Source: Modestobacter roseus
GTDB taxonomy: Bacteria > Actinomycetota > Actinomycetes > Mycobacteriales > Geodermatophilaceae
Length of the DNA: 64,000 nucleotides
Direction of reading: 5' to 3'
Assembly: GCF_007994135.1 (NCBI RefSeq)
Contig: NZ_VLKF01000001.1
Coordinates: forward strand, 186,001-250,000
The notes beneath the pieces are model-generated. The model saw nothing but the letters and a program-made list of their open reading frames with translations, had not been told where the DNA came from and did no database searches. Positions 9,507 through 18,640 of the stretch are shown one piece after another (position 1 is the stretch's first letter; the number at the start of each line of letters is the position of its first letter). Position numbers and translations under genes: made by a program.

Positions 9507-9513
9507 GTCCGGG

Positions 9514-9519
9514 ACCGTA
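9514..9519 (-). promoter_or_regulatory. -10 box of the AraC-type regulator gene
   Basis: Minus-strand TACGGT ending 7 nt before the ATG at 9506. Fits TANNNT and leaderless spacing. Confidence 0.5.
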
Positions 9520-9587
9520 GACGCCGGCGCATGCGGGCGGGAGTCCTGACCATGGACCGTCTCACCGGCCGTCGCTGTACTCGGTGC

Positions 9588-10424
9588 ATGACGACCCAGG
9601 GCAGGACGACGACCCTCGTGACGGGCGGTACCGGGACCACCGGGAGCCGCGTGACTGCACGCCTGCGGGCGGCCGGGCACACCGCGGTGCCGGCGAGCCG
9701 CAGCGGTGCGCGCCGGCTGGACTGGGCCGGACCCAGCGGCTGGGACGCGGCCCTGGCCGGCGCGGACGCGGTGTACCTCGCCTACGCGCCGGACCTGGCG
9801 GTGCCCGGCGCGGGGGAGACCCTCGCCGCGTTCACCGGCCGCGCGGCCGCCGCCGGTGCCCGGCGGGTGGTGCTGCTCTCCGGCCGGGGCGAGCCGGGTG
9901 CGCAGGCCGCCGAGCAGCTGGTGGCCGCGGCCGCCGACGCGGGCGGGCTGGAGTGGACGGTGCTGCGGTGCAGCTGGTTCGCGCAGAACTTCACCGAGGG
10001 CGCGTTCGCCCCGGCCATGGCCGAGGGGGAGCTGGCGCTCCCGGTGGGCATGGTGCGGGAGCCGTTCCTCGACGCCGACGACATCGCCGACGTGGCGATG
10101 GCCGCGCTCCTGGGTGACGGGCACGCTGGTCGGGTGCACGAGCTGACCGGCCCACGGGCGCTCACGTTCGCCGAGGCGGTGGCCGAGGTCGCGGCGGCCA
10201 CCGGCCGGCCCGCCCACTTCCGCACGGAGCCGGTCGAGGAGCACCTCGCCGGGCTGGCCGCGGCGGGCGTGTCCGACGACGTCCGCGAGCTGATGCGCCA
10301 CCTGTTCACCGAGGTGCTCGACGGGCGCAACACCGCGACCACCGACGGGGTGCGCCGCGTGCTCGGGCGGGAGCCGGCCGATGTCGCCGCGCACGTCCGG
10401 TGCGCGGCGCCCGCGAGGGTCTGA
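9588..10424 (+). CDS. NmrA-like NAD(P)-binding protein
   Basis: 278-residue atypical short-chain dehydrogenase. The N-terminal dinucleotide site TLVTGGTGTTGSRV is followed by VVLLSGRGEPG, WTVLRCSWFAQNFTEG and FLDADDIADVA, hallmarks of NmrA-like/NAD(P)H-azoreductase-type proteins. The canonical Tyr-x-x-x-Lys pair is absent, as usual in this family, so it may be a redox sensor or a quinone/azo reductase. ATG at 9588 has TGTACT 6 nt upstream. Divergent from the AraC-type regulator and coupled (TGATG) to a DUF1772 membrane protein, so the three form one regulated unit. Confidence 0.85.
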   Translation: MTTQGRTTTLVTGGTGTTGSRVTARLRAAGHTAVPASRSGARRLDWAGPSGWDAALAGADAVYLAYAPDLAVPGAGETLAAFTGRAAAAGARRVVLLSGRGEPGAQAAEQLVAAAADAGGLEWTVLRCSWFAQNFTEGAFAPAMAEGELALPVGMVREPFLDADDIADVAMAALLGDGHAGRVHELTGPRALTFAEAVAEVAAATGRPAHFRTEPVEEHLAGLAAAGVSDDVRELMRHLFTEVLDGRNTATTDGVRRVLGREPADVAAHVRCAAPARV

Positions 10425-10882
10425 TGGCGTTGCTGCCCGGGCTGACCGCGCTCGGTGCCGCACTGGTCGCGGGCGCGTTCGCGGTGTTCAGCCTGATGGT
10501 GCTGCCGGCGCTGGCGGCGCTCCCGCCGGGGGCCGGGGTGGCGGCGATGCAGTCGGTCAACCGGACGGCGCTGCGCCCAGCCTTCCTCACGCTGCTGTTC
10601 GGCACCGCCGCGCTGTGCCTGGTCACCGGGGCGCGCGAGCTGGCCGGGGACGGGCGGGCGGCGGTGCTCGCCGGGGCGGCCGCCTACCTGGTCGGTGTGG
10701 TCGGCGTGACGGTGGCCGGGAACGTGCCGCTCAACGACGCGCTGGCCCGGCAGGACGCCGGGTCGGCCACGGCGGGCGAGCGGTGGCCCGGCTGGGTGCG
10801 CCGGTGGACGGCCTGGAACACCGTCCGGGCGCTCGCCGGGACGGCTGCCGCGACGCTGCTCGCCGTCGGGGCCACCGGCTGA
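10424..10882 (+). CDS. DUF1772 (anthrone oxygenase-like) membrane protein
   Basis: 152 residues with four hydrophobic segments and the family-like sequences FAVFSLMVLPAL, NRTALRPAF, GNVPLND and RRWTAWNTVR (the NVPLN and WN..R patterns are typical of DUF1772). ATG 10424 overlaps the upstream TGA (TGATG). Members often lie beside NmrA-like oxidoreductases and AraC/TetR regulators, as here. Some relatives assist anthrone oxidation, but no such pathway is nearby, so the role is open. Confidence 0.82.
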   Translation: MALLPGLTALGAALVAGAFAVFSLMVLPALAALPPGAGVAAMQSVNRTALRPAFLTLLFGTAALCLVTGARELAGDGRAAVLAGAAAYLVGVVGVTVAGNVPLNDALARQDAGSATAGERWPGWVRRWTAWNTVRALAGTAAATLLAVGATG

Positions 10883-10885
10883 CGG

Positions 10886-11803
10886 TCAGCCCGCCAGCTC
10901 CAGCCGCAGCGGTCGCCCGCCGGTGCCCGGGGCCTCGGCCCACCCGTCGTCCAGCGTCCACCGCCAACCGTCCAGCGACACCCGGTCCAGCTGCAGCCGG
11001 GCGGCCGACGCCACCGCCCAGTGCGCCGCGGGCCAGCCCTCGCCGGGCACGGTGAGGGCGCCGCCGACGCCCACCTCGGCGGGCCCCGCTTCGCGGCGGA
11101 CGGCGTCGGCCACGGCGGCGACCCGCTGGTCCATCGGGTTGTCGGTGGCGGTCGGCTCGTAGCTGCACGACAGCGTTCCCGGCCCGTCGGCCAGCAGCGC
11201 ACCGCCCAGCGCCTGCCCCAGCGGCTCCCACTGCTGGTAGGCCTCCGGGAAGCCGCTGCGTTGGACGGCCTGGGCGATGTCGGTGAGCCGGCCGGTCTCC
11301 CAGCCGGGCACCTCGACCAGGCCGTCGAAGAACTTGCCGGCGGAGTACACCGGGTCCTGCACCTGCTCGGGGCTGCCCCATCCCTGGGACGGGCGCTGCT
11401 GGAACAGGCCCAGGGAGTCCCGGTCGCCGTAGTCGAGGTTGCGCAGCCGCGACTCCTGCTGCGCGGTGGCCAGCGCGATCACCGTGGCCCGCGGCGGCAG
11501 CCCGCGCGAGCGGGCGACCGCGGCGATCGTGGCGGCGTGCGCCGCCTGCTCGGTGGTCACGGAGACGTCGGAACCGGTCACCGTGCACGTGCCGGTCGCC
11601 ATGGGTGCAGCGTCGTCCCCACCCCGCCAGACCGCCAGGCCACCGATCAGCAGCACCGCCAGCACGAGCACCAGCGGGCCGACGGGCCGCCTGCGGCTCG
11701 GCCTCCGGGACGGCGCGCGGCGCGCCGGCGGCCGCCCTGACCGGGCGGGGGGACGCCCCGACCGGGCCGGGGGCCGCCGCGTCGACGCCGGGGAGCTGGC
11801 CAT
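10886..11803 (-). CDS. Membrane-anchored lysozyme-like (transglycosylase-type) protein
   Basis: 305 residues. The first about 40 residues are Arg/Pro-rich with a repeated RPPARSG motif, followed by one membrane helix (about residues 41-58), leaving the rest outside the cell. The exported part has IALATAQQESRLRNL and DSLGLFQQRPSQGWG, a glutamate and a GLFQQ stretch as in actinobacterial lytic-transglycosylase-like domains. That suggests peptidoglycan binding or cleavage, without proof of activity. Minus-strand TAGCAT (plus 11812-11817) lies 8 nt before the ATG. It follows dapD on the same strand with its own promoter. Confidence 0.8.
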   Translation of the reverse strand: MASSPASTRRPPARSGRPPARSGRPPARRAPSRRPSRRRPVGPLVLVLAVLLIGGLAVWRGGDDAAPMATGTCTVTGSDVSVTTEQAAHAATIAAVARSRGLPPRATVIALATAQQESRLRNLDYGDRDSLGLFQQRPSQGWGSPEQVQDPVYSAGKFFDGLVEVPGWETGRLTDIAQAVQRSGFPEAYQQWEPLGQALGGALLADGPGTLSCSYEPTATDNPMDQRVAAVADAVRREAGPAEVGVGGALTVPGEGWPAAHWAVASAARLQLDRVSLDGWRWTLDDGWAEAPGTGGRPLRLELAG

Positions 11804-11811
11804 CGCCGTCG

Positions 11812-11817
11812 ATGCTA
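11812..11817 (-). promoter_or_regulatory. -10 box of the transglycosylase-like gene
   Basis: Minus-strand TAGCAT ending 8 nt before the ATG at 11803; leaderless-type spacing. Confidence 0.45.
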
Positions 11818-11873
11818 GGCAGGCAGGCTGTGCCTTCCCTGGCAGGACGACGCGGCGAGCCCCCGGTCAGCCG

Positions 11874-12860
11874 TCAGTCGTTGGCGTGCAGGGCGGCGTT
11901 GAGCGAGCCCCAGTCGCCGTCGCGCGGGGTGGCCTCCAGCGCGCCGGTCACCGAGTTGCGGCGGAACAGCAGCCCGTCGCGGCCGGAGAGCTCCGCGGCC
12001 TTCACCGTGGAGCCGTCGGGCAGGGTGATCTTCGCGCCGGCGGTGACGTAGCAGCCGGCCTCGACCACGCAGCGGTCGCCGAGGGAGATGCCGATGCCGG
12101 CGTTGGCGCCCAGCAGGCAGCCCTCGCCGATGGAGATGACCTGCTTCCCGCCGCCGGACAGCGTGCCCATGATCGACGCGCCGCCGCCGACGTCGGAGTC
12201 GCGCCCGACCACGACGCCCGCGCTGATCCGCCCCTCCACCATCGAGGGCCCGAGGGTGCCGGCGTTGAAGTTCACGAAGCCCTCGTGCATGACCGTGGTG
12301 CCCTCGGCCAGGTGGGCGCCCAGGCGCACCCGGTCGGCGTCGGCGATGCGCACGCCGGAGGGGACGACGTAGTCGACCATCCGCGGGAACTTGTCGACGC
12401 CGAAGACGGTCAGCTGGCCGTGCGCGGAGCGGATCCTGGCCCGGACGGCGTCCAGCTCGGTGGCGAGCACCGGGCCGGCGCTGGTCCACGCGACGTTGGC
12501 CAGCAGGCCGAACTGCCCCTCCAGGCTGACCCCGTGCGGGCGGACCAGCCGGTGCGACAGCAGGTGCAGCCGCAGCCAGACGTCGTAGGTGTCGACCGGG
12601 GGCTCGGACAGGTCGGCGATGGTGGTCGCGACGGCGATCGACTCCACCCCGCGGGTCTCGTCGGAGCGGACCAGGCCCGAGTAGTCCGGCCCGAGCAGCC
12701 CTTCCAGCTCCAGCACGCCCAGCTGCTGGGTGCCGCTGCCGCCCTGGTCGGCGGAGCTGAGCGAGGGAGCCGGGAACCAGACGTCGAGCACGGTGCCATC
12801 GGCGCTCAGGGTGGCGATGCCGACGCCGTTCGCGCCGGTGGTCTCTGCGGGGGTCGTCAC
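11874..12860 (-). CDS. dapD: DapD, tetrahydrodipicolinate N-succinyltransferase
   Basis: Transfers succinyl from succinyl-CoA to tetrahydrodipicolinate, the step before DapC. 328 residues from GTG 12860. The C-terminal two thirds is a left-handed beta-helix built of hexapeptide turns (for example GTTVMHEGFVNFNAGTLG, MVEGRISAGVVVG, IGEGCLLGANAGIGI), as in the actinobacterial DapD type. The frame is open further upstream, but homology starts near TTPAETTGANG. Minus-strand TAGCGT (plus 12869-12874) lies 8 nt upstream of the GTG. With dapC and dapE it gives three succinylase-route enzymes within 9 kb. Confidence 0.95.
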   Translation of the reverse strand: MTTPAETTGANGVGIATLSADGTVLDVWFPAPSLSSADQGGSGTQQLGVLELEGLLGPDYSGLVRSDETRGVESIAVATTIADLSEPPVDTYDVWLRLHLLSHRLVRPHGVSLEGQFGLLANVAWTSAGPVLATELDAVRARIRSAHGQLTVFGVDKFPRMVDYVVPSGVRIADADRVRLGAHLAEGTTVMHEGFVNFNAGTLGPSMVEGRISAGVVVGRDSDVGGGASIMGTLSGGGKQVISIGEGCLLGANAGIGISLGDRCVVEAGCYVTAGAKITLPDGSTVKAAELSGRDGLLFRRNSVTGALEATPRDGDWGSLNAALHAND

Positions 12861-12868
12861 GGTCGTCC

Positions 12869-12874
12869 ACGCTA
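12869..12874 (-). promoter_or_regulatory. -10 box of dapD
   Basis: Minus-strand TAGCGT ending 8 nt before the GTG start at 12860. Fits TANNNT. Confidence 0.5.
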
Positions 12875-13023
12875 CCCAGCGCCCCGGCCGGGTCCGCGAC
12901 CGAGCGGCCCACTGGCCGCCCGACTGTTGGTGATCACGACGCTCGCCGTTGGCCGGGTGGTGGCCTGGCTCGACCAGGGTCCTCGGCGGCGGACAGGCCG
13001 CCACGGATCCCAGGAGGCATGCA

Positions 13024-14967
13024 GTGCAGGTGAAGGACGGCGCGTCGTCGGACGGCCAGGTCGTGCAGGGCGTGAACCGGCGCAACTTCCTCAAGGTGGG
13101 TGCCGCCGGGTCGGCCCTGCTGCTGGCGCCGGCCACGCTCTTCCGCCCGGCGCGGGCGCTGGCCGCCCCGGGGGAGGCGACGCGGGTGGCGAGCGACAGC
13201 CCGCTGCTGCCCTTCGTCGACCACTACGACACGAACACGACGGCCAACCTCAGCGCGGAGACGAACGCCGCGGTCGTGATCCTGTCCGGCATGCAGGGCC
13301 TGTGGGCCACCGGGTCCAGCTGGGACACCGGCGTGGCGGTCGACCCGCTGCTGCGGCAGAACATCACCCACGTCGTGCAGGTCACCCGGGCGCGCACCGC
13401 CGCGGAGGCGAAGCAGTCGTTCATCTTCGACCGCCAGCACCAGAGCTACTCGGTGACCGGTGGCCTCGGCCCGCTGACCGAGCTCTACCGAACCGGGGCC
13501 AAGGCGGTCACCAGCATCACCTCGGCCCCCGACGGCACCCCGCCCACCAAGATCGACGACGCCGTGCCGGCCGGTGCGCCCGCCGGCTCGTCGACCGGCG
13601 CCGGCTCGCCGTCCTCCGAGCTCGGCCGGGTGGTCGACCTGGTCAACACGCTGCGCGGCTCCAACACCTCGAGCAACCCGACCAAGTACACCTTCCAGTA
13701 CCCCCGCCCCTGGCGGCTGACCAGCGCCAGCACCGTGGTGCCCACCGGTGCCACCGACGAGCTCGGCTACCCGGTCTACCGCACCGACGTGGTGGTGGCC
13801 CCGCAGCTGCTGCGCCAGCGCAGCACCACCCCGGCCGAGGACGGCGGCTACCCGAGCGGGCACACCAACGCCACGTGGCTGGCGTCGCTGGCCCTGGCCT
13901 ACGCCGTGCCGGAGCGCTACCAGGAGATGGTGGCCTGGGCCTCCCGCCTGTCGGACTACCGGATCGTGACCGGCATGCACTCCCCGGTCGACGTCATCGG
14001 CGGGCGGATCCTGGGCACCGCGCTGGCCGCGGCGAAGCTCTACGAGGCGGGCAACGCCCAGGTCAAGGCGGAGGCCCGGGCGCAGGCGCTGGCCTACTTC
14101 ACCGCCCGCACCGGGACGACGCCCGACACGCTCGCCGCGTTCGCCCAGGCCGGCGTCGACCGGGAGACGACCCGGCGTCAGCACCTGCAGCGGCTCACCT
14201 ACGGCCTGCCCACCCGCGGGTCGACGTCGGTGCCGATGGTGGTGCCCAAGGGCGCGGAGGCGCTGCTGGAGACCCGGCTGCCCTACCTGTCCGCCGAGCA
14301 GCGGCGCGAGGTGCTGCGCACCACCGCCCTGCCGTCGGGGCACCCGCTGCTGGACGGCCCCGAGTACTGGGGCCGGCTGGACCTGTTCACCGCCGCGGAC
14401 GGTTACGGCAGCCTGGACGGCGAGGTGCGGGTCGCGCTGGACGCCGCCGCCGGCGGGTTCGCCGCCCGGGACACCTGGCGCAACGACGTCACCGGCGCCG
14501 GCCGCCTGGTGAAGGCGGGCTCGGGCACGCTCGAGCTGGCCGGGACGAACGCATTCACCGGGGGCATCCGGGTGGTCGACGGCGCCCTGGTGGCCCGGTC
14601 CAACGGCGCGCTGGGCAACGGCCCGGTCTCCGTCGACGGCGGGGCCCTGCGCCTGGCCGCCGGCGCGACGGTGGTCGCCGCCCGCGGTGACGTCGCCGTG
14701 ACCGGGGGCGCGCTGCAGCTGACCCTCGGCTCCGGCGCGCAGCCCCCGCTGTCGGTGATCGGCACCGCGACGCTGGGCGCGGGCAGCCGGCTGGAGCTCA
14801 CCGTGACCGACGCGCGCCGGTGGGCGCACGGCGGCGAGGTACCGGTGCTGCTGGCCCGGTCGGTGCGGGGCGCCTTCGGCTCGGCGCTCGACACGACCGG
14901 CAGCTGCCGGGTCGAGGTCGTGCACCGCGCCGGTGGCGTCTTCGTGCGGCTGACCCCGGCGCGCTGA
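13024..14967 (+). CDS. Tat-exported PAP2 phosphatase with autotransporter-type beta repeat
   Basis: 647 residues from GTG 13024, with AGGAGG at 13012-13017. A twin-arginine signal (RRNFLKVGA) with Ala-rich hydrophobic core ends near ALAAP. The PAP2/haloperoxidase active site is complete: KYTFQYPRP (residue about 221), YPSGHTN (about 276) and SDYRIVTGMHSPVDV (His, about 310-320). Residues about 490-530 (GAGRLVKAGSGTLELAG, then NAFTGGIRVVDGALV) match the autotransporter-associated beta-strand repeat, followed by a beta-rich end. No transmembrane barrel is present, as expected without an outer membrane. Substrate unknown; predicted secreted or wall-associated. Confidence 0.88.
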   Translation: MQVKDGASSDGQVVQGVNRRNFLKVGAAGSALLLAPATLFRPARALAAPGEATRVASDSPLLPFVDHYDTNTTANLSAETNAAVVILSGMQGLWATGSSWDTGVAVDPLLRQNITHVVQVTRARTAAEAKQSFIFDRQHQSYSVTGGLGPLTELYRTGAKAVTSITSAPDGTPPTKIDDAVPAGAPAGSSTGAGSPSSELGRVVDLVNTLRGSNTSSNPTKYTFQYPRPWRLTSASTVVPTGATDELGYPVYRTDVVVAPQLLRQRSTTPAEDGGYPSGHTNATWLASLALAYAVPERYQEMVAWASRLSDYRIVTGMHSPVDVIGGRILGTALAAAKLYEAGNAQVKAEARAQALAYFTARTGTTPDTLAAFAQAGVDRETTRRQHLQRLTYGLPTRGSTSVPMVVPKGAEALLETRLPYLSAEQRREVLRTTALPSGHPLLDGPEYWGRLDLFTAADGYGSLDGEVRVALDAAAGGFAARDTWRNDVTGAGRLVKAGSGTLELAGTNAFTGGIRVVDGALVARSNGALGNGPVSVDGGALRLAAGATVVAARGDVAVTGGALQLTLGSGAQPPLSVIGTATLGAGSRLELTVTDARRWAHGGEVPVLLARSVRGAFGSALDTTGSCRVEVVHRAGGVFVRLTPAR

Positions 14968-15019
14968 CCGGTCCCCGGCGGTCCCCGCGCGTGCGGGGCG
15001 GTCACGGGCCGGGCCTGAT

Positions 15020-15025
15020 TAGGCT
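15020..15025 (+). promoter_or_regulatory. -10 box of dapE
   Basis: TAGGCT ending exactly 6 nt before GTG 15032, the leaderless layout. The box lies in the loop region of an inverted repeat (CACGGGCC ... GGCCCGTG, about 15003-15034) whose right arm includes the start codon. Confidence 0.6.
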
Positions 15026-15031
15026 CGGCCC

Positions 15032-16150
15032 GTGACCGATCCCGCCCCGCTGGACCTGACCGCCGACGTGCTGACCCTCACCCGGGCGCTGGTCGACACC
15101 CCGTCGGTCTCCGGGGCGGAGCAGCCGCTGGCCGACGCGGTCGAGGCGGCGCTGCGCGGGCTGGGCGGGCTGGAGGTCGAGCGCGTGGGCGACACCGTGC
15201 TGGCCCGCACCAACCTCGACCTGCCCACCCGGATCGTGCTCGCCGGGCACCTGGACACCGTGCCGGTCGCGGACAACCTGCCCAGCCGGGTCGAGACCGT
15301 CGACGGCGAGGAGCGGCTCTACGGCTGCGGCACCAGCGACATGAAGGCCGGCGACGCGGTCATGCTGCGGCTGGCCGCGCGGTTCGGCGTCCCGGGGGCC
15401 CGGCCGGCCCGCGACGTCACGTTCGTCTTCTACGACAACGAGGAGGTCGAGGCGGTGCGCAACGGCCTGGGCCGGGTCGCCCGCGAGCGCCGCGGCTGGC
15501 TCTACGGCGACCTCGCGATCCTGCTCGAGCCCACCGACGGCGTCGTCGAGGGCGGCTGCCAGGGCACGCTGCGCGTCGTGCTCACCGTGCCCGGGAAGCG
15601 CGCGCACAGCGCCCGGTCCTGGCTCGGCGTCAACGCCGTGCACGGCGCGGCCGGCATCCTCGCCACCCTCGCCGGGTACGAGGCGCGGCAGGTGGAGATC
15701 GACGGCCTGCAGTACCGGGAGGGGCTCAACGCGGTGCGGATCGAGGGCGGGGTCGCCGGCAACGTCGTCCCCGACGAGTGCCGGGTGACGGTGAACTTCC
15801 GCTACGCCCCCGACCGCGACGAGGACGCCGCGGAGGCGCACGTGCGCGAGGTGTTCGCCGACGCGCTGGCCGCCGGGGTGACCTGCGAGGTCACCGACTC
15901 CTCCGGCGGCGCGCTGCCCGGCCTCGGCGAGCCGGCGGCGGCAGACTTCGTGGCGGCCGTGGGGCAGCCGCCGCGGGCCAAGCTCGGCTGGACCGACGTG
16001 GCCCGGTTCGCCGCCTTCGGCATCCCCGCGGTCAACTACGGCCCCGGAGACCCCAACCTGGCCCACCAGGCCGGGGAGTACACGCGCATCGACCGGCTGC
16101 AGCCGGCCGAGGACGCCCTGATCGCCTACCTCAGCGGGAGCGACGCATGA
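15032..16150 (+). CDS. dapE: DapE, succinyl-diaminopimelate desuccinylase
   Basis: M20-type di-zinc hydrolase that releases succinate to give LL-diaminopimelate. 372 residues. Metal and catalytic motifs are intact: LAGHLDTVP (His about 73, catalytic Asp), [14 protein letters not shown] (bridging Asp), YDNEEVE (catalytic Glu) and the final HQAGEY. The middle dimerisation domain starts at [20 protein letters not shown] 15032 follows a TAGGCT box by 6 nt. Its stop overlaps the ATG of the LOG-type gene (ATGA). Confidence 0.95.
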   Translation: MTDPAPLDLTADVLTLTRALVDTPSVSGAEQPLADAVEAALRGLGGLEVERVGDTVLARTNLDLPTRIVLAGHLDTVPVADNLPSRVETVDGEERLYGCGTSDMKAGDAVMLRLAARFGVPGARPARDVTFVFYDNEEVEAVRNGLGRVARERRGWLYGDLAILLEPTDGVVEGGCQGTLRVVLTVPGKRAHSARSWLGVNAVHGAAGILATLAGYEARQVEIDGLQYREGLNAVRIEGGVAGNVVPDECRVTVNFRYAPDRDEDAAEAHVREVFADALAAGVTCEVTDSSGGALPGLGEPAAADFVAAVGQPPRAKLGWTDVARFAAFGIPAVNYGPGDPNLAHQAGEYTRIDRLQPAEDALIAYLSGSDA

Positions 16151-16962
16151 GCTCGACCGAGAACGGACGCCGCCCGCGGCCCACCCGCCACCGCGGCCCG
16201 ATCACGCTGCGCGGGGGAGAGCCCGACCCGCAGGCCGAGGGCTCGACCACCGACCAGCGACTGCTGGACCGGCGCGGCCCCACCGACTGGGTGCACGCGG
16301 ACCCGTGGCGTGTCCTCCGCATCCAGAGCGAGTTCGTCGAGGGCTTCGGCCTGCTCGCCGAGCTGCCGCGGGCGGTCAGCGTCTTCGGCAGCGCCCGCAC
16401 CCCGCGCGACTCCCCGTACTACGAGACCGGGGTGCAGCTGGGTGCCGCCCTGGCCGAGGCCGGCTACGCGGTGATCACCGGTGGCGGCCCGGGGGCGATG
16501 GAGGCGGCCAACAAGGGCGCCTGCGACGCCGGCGGCATGTCGGTGGGCCTGGGCATCGAGCTGCCGTTCGAGCAGGAGCTCAACGAGTGGGTCGACGTCG
16601 GCATCAGCTTCCGCTACTTCTTCGTGCGCAAGACGATGTTCGTGAAGTACGCCCAGGCCTTCGTCATCCTGCCCGGCGGCTTCGGCACCCTGGACGAGCT
16701 GTTCGAGGCGCTCACCCTGGTGCAGACCCGCAAGGTCACCCGCTTCCCGGTGATCCTGTTCGGCTCGCAGTACTGGTCCGGGCTGCTGGACTGGATCCGC
16801 AGCACGATGGCCGAGGCCGGCACCGTGAGCCAGAAGGACCTGGACCTGCTGCACGTCACCGACGACGTCGCCGAGGCGGTGGCGATCATCTCCGCCGCCG
16901 AGGCCGAGCGGGAACGGGACCCGGCCGCGGACGCACCGCCGCCGGCCCCGGTCGACGACTGA
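16147..16962 (+). CDS. TIGR00730/LOG-family Rossmann-fold protein
   Basis: 271 residues. [14 protein letters not shown] and [12 protein letters not shown] are the LOG-family (cytokinin-nucleotide phosphoribohydrolase) signatures; [14 protein letters not shown] precedes them. In bacteria such proteins hydrolyse nucleoside 5'-monophosphates or are uncharacterised. The first 45 residues are basic and probably flexible; the last about 20 are Ala/Pro/Asp-rich. ATGA overlap with dapE indicates co-expression, as in mycobacteria (Rv1202/Rv1205 region). Confidence 0.92.
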   Translation: MSSTENGRRPRPTRHRGPITLRGGEPDPQAEGSTTDQRLLDRRGPTDWVHADPWRVLRIQSEFVEGFGLLAELPRAVSVFGSARTPRDSPYYETGVQLGAALAEAGYAVITGGGPGAMEAANKGACDAGGMSVGLGIELPFEQELNEWVDVGISFRYFFVRKTMFVKYAQAFVILPGGFGTLDELFEALTLVQTRKVTRFPVILFGSQYWSGLLDWIRSTMAEAGTVSQKDLDLLHVTDDVAEAVAIISAAEAERERDPAADAPPPAPVDD

Positions 16963-16964
16963 CC

Positions 16965-17318
16965 GTGTCCGCGGTCGTCTTCGTCCTGGGCCTGCTCGTC
17001 GTCGGCGGGCTGCTCTTCCTCGGCGGCTCGCTGCTGCTGGGCCGGGGGGAGACCCAGCCCCCGGCCGACCCCGCGCGCTCGCCGGTCGAACTGCCCGACG
17101 ACCGGCCGGTGGTGGCCGCCGACGTGCGAGCGCTGCGGATGTCGGTCGCCGTGCGGGGCTACCGGATGAGCGAGGTCGACTGGCTGCTGGACCAGCTCGC
17201 GACGGCCCTGGACGAGCGCGACGAGGAGATCGCCGCGCTGCGCGCCGACGCCGCTCGGCGGGACGACCCGCACACCGATCAACCCGTGGACCACCCCGAG
17301 GAGCGCACCGATGCCTGA
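16965..17318 (+). CDS. Membrane-anchored DivIVA-domain protein
   Basis: 117 residues, GTG start 2 bp after the previous stop. One N-terminal membrane helix (residues about 3-25) is followed by a short linker and a DivIVA-like segment (VRGYRMSEVDWLLDQLATAL) running into a charged coiled coil that ends acidic. It resembles the small protein encoded near tag in mycobacteria (Rv1209 as I recall). The C-terminus overlaps the next ATG by 8 bp in another frame. A cell-pole or division role is suggested by the domain only. Confidence 0.85.
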   Translation: MSAVVFVLGLLVVGGLLFLGGSLLLGRGETQPPADPARSPVELPDDRPVVAADVRALRMSVAVRGYRMSEVDWLLDQLATALDERDEEIAALRADAARRDDPHTDQPVDHPEERTDA

Positions 17319-17781
17319 ACTGGTCGAGCGGATCGACGTCGACGCACCGCCGGAGCAGGTGTTCGCGGCCCTGGTCGACTGGGAGCGCCAGGGGGAGTGG
17401 ATGGTGCTCACCGACGTCGAACCCGACGACGACGGCGGCGCGCAGGGCGTGGGCGGCCGGATCGCCGCGGTCACCGGCGTCAGGCTGCCCTTCGGGCTGT
17501 TCGGCGGGCGCCGCATCGGCGTGCTGGACACCATGCTGGTGACCCGCTGGGAGGCGCCGCGCCGGGTCGACGTCCGGCACACCGGGAAGGTCGTGCGCGG
17601 CACCGGCACGTTCGAGGTGCTGCCCCGCGGGGAGAACGGGTCGACGTTCGTGTGGACCGAGGAGGTCGACCTGCCGCTGGGCGCGCTCGGCCGGGCCGGC
17701 TGGCCGCTGGCCCGCCCGGTGATCGCCGCCGCCTACCGGGTGTCGCTGCGCCGGTTCGCCGCCTACGCGCGCGCCCACTGA
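17311..17781 (+). CDS. SRPBCC-family (START-like) protein
   Basis: 156 residues with the polyketide-cyclase/START-like opening ERIDVDAPPEQVFAALVDW and the family's later strand and helix pattern (RWEAPRRVDVRH, GTGTFEVLP, FVWTEEVDLP, a C-terminal helix ending RRFAAYARAH). Probably binds a hydrophobic ligand in the cytoplasm; no catalytic residues can be assigned. Overlaps the DivIVA-type gene by 8 bp, so it ends the dapE operon. Confidence 0.85.
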   Translation: MPELVERIDVDAPPEQVFAALVDWERQGEWMVLTDVEPDDDGGAQGVGGRIAAVTGVRLPFGLFGGRRIGVLDTMLVTRWEAPRRVDVRHTGKVVRGTGTFEVLPRGENGSTFVWTEEVDLPLGALGRAGWPLARPVIAAAYRVSLRRFAAYARAH

Positions 17782-17820
17782 CCGGCGGCGGCCCGCTCGA
17801 CGTCCCGGGCCGCCGCCCGC

Positions 17821-17873
17821 TCCTCCCGCCGGGGAGGACGGTGCCGTACGACCGCCGGTGGACACCGGCGGTC
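17821..17873. terminator. Two hairpins between the dapE operon and the ABC exporter
   Basis: First hairpin TCCTCCC-gccg-GGGAGGA (17821-17838), second GACCGCCGGT-ggac-ACCGGCGGTC (17850-17873, 10-bp perfect stem, 4-nt loop). They may end the upstream operon or act in the exporter's promoter region, which has a -10-like GACGAT 6 nt before ATG 17930. Confidence 0.4.
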
Positions 17874-17929
17874 GAGGATCCGCCCCCGGGGCGACGCGGC
17901 CGGGGGCCCGGCCGCCCGACGATCAGGGC

Positions 17930-18640
17930 ATGACAGCAGTGCTCTCCGCCCGCGAGGTGCGGATGACCTACGGCGCCGGCCCGACCGCGGCGCACGCGCT
18001 CGCCGGCGTCGACCTCGACGTCGGCCCCGGGTCGCTGGCGGTGATGGGGCCGTCGGGTTCGGGCAAGACCACGCTGCTGCACGTGCTCGCCGGCATCGTG
18101 CGGCCGACGTCGGGCTCGGTGACCTGGCGCGGGCAGGACCTGGCCCGGCTCTCCGACGCCCGGCGCACCGCGCTGCGCCGCACCGACTTCGGGTTCGTCT
18201 TCCAGTCCGGCCAGCTGCTGCCGGAGCTGCCGGCGGTGGAGAACGCGGCGCTGCCGCTGATGCTGGCCGGGGCCGGCCGCCGCACGGCGACCGCCCGGGC
18301 CGCGGAGTGGCTGGGCCGGCTCGGCCTGACCGGGCTGGAGCAGCGCCGCCCGGGGGAGCTGTCCGGCGGGCAGGGGCAGCGGGTCGCGATCGCCCGCGCA
18401 CTGGTGGGCGAGCCGGGCGTGGTCTTCGCCGACGAGCCGACCGGGGCGCTGGACGCCGCCACCGGGCAGGAGGTGCTGCGGCTGCTGGTCAGCGCGACGT
18501 CGGCGGCCGGCGCCGCGCTCGTCGTCGTCACCCACGACGACCGGGTGGCCGCCGGGTGCGACCGGGTGGTGACCATGGCCGACGGCCGGCTGGTCGACGA
18601 TCGGCGCACCACCCCGGCCGCGGGTGCGGTGCCGCGGTGA
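17930..18640 (+). CDS. ABC transporter ATP-binding protein (MacB/LolD type)
   Basis: 236 residues. Walker A GPSGSGKTT near residue 38, Q-loop FQSGQLL, signature SGGQGQR, Walker B VVFADEPTGALD and H-loop VVTHDD are intact. The family drives MacB/FtsX-type membrane proteins, and an FtsX-like permease follows with a GTGA overlap. ATG 17930 with GACGAT 6 nt upstream. Likely moves a lipid-like compound or peptide, or works in a resistance or signalling module. Confidence 0.93.
   Translation: MTAVLSAREVRMTYGAGPTAAHALAGVDLDVGPGSLAVMGPSGSGKTTLLHVLAGIVRPTSGSVTWRGQDLARLSDARRTALRRTDFGFVFQSGQLLPELPAVENAALPLMLAGAGRRTATARAAEWLGRLGLTGLEQRRPGELSGGQGQRVAIARALVGEPGVVFADEPTGALDAATGQEVLRLLVSATSAAGAALVVVTHDDRVAAGCDRVVTMADGRLVDDRRTTPAAGAVPR

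Noticed and set aside
11741..11790. DNA repeat encoding RPPARSG as a mobile or regulatory repeat
   Set aside because: It is a short in-frame coding repeat within the basic N-terminus of the membrane protein.
11439..14690. 1083-residue plus-strand open frame across dapD and the PAP2 gene
   Set aside because: Shadow frame; real genes with recognised motifs occupy other frames or the other strand throughout.
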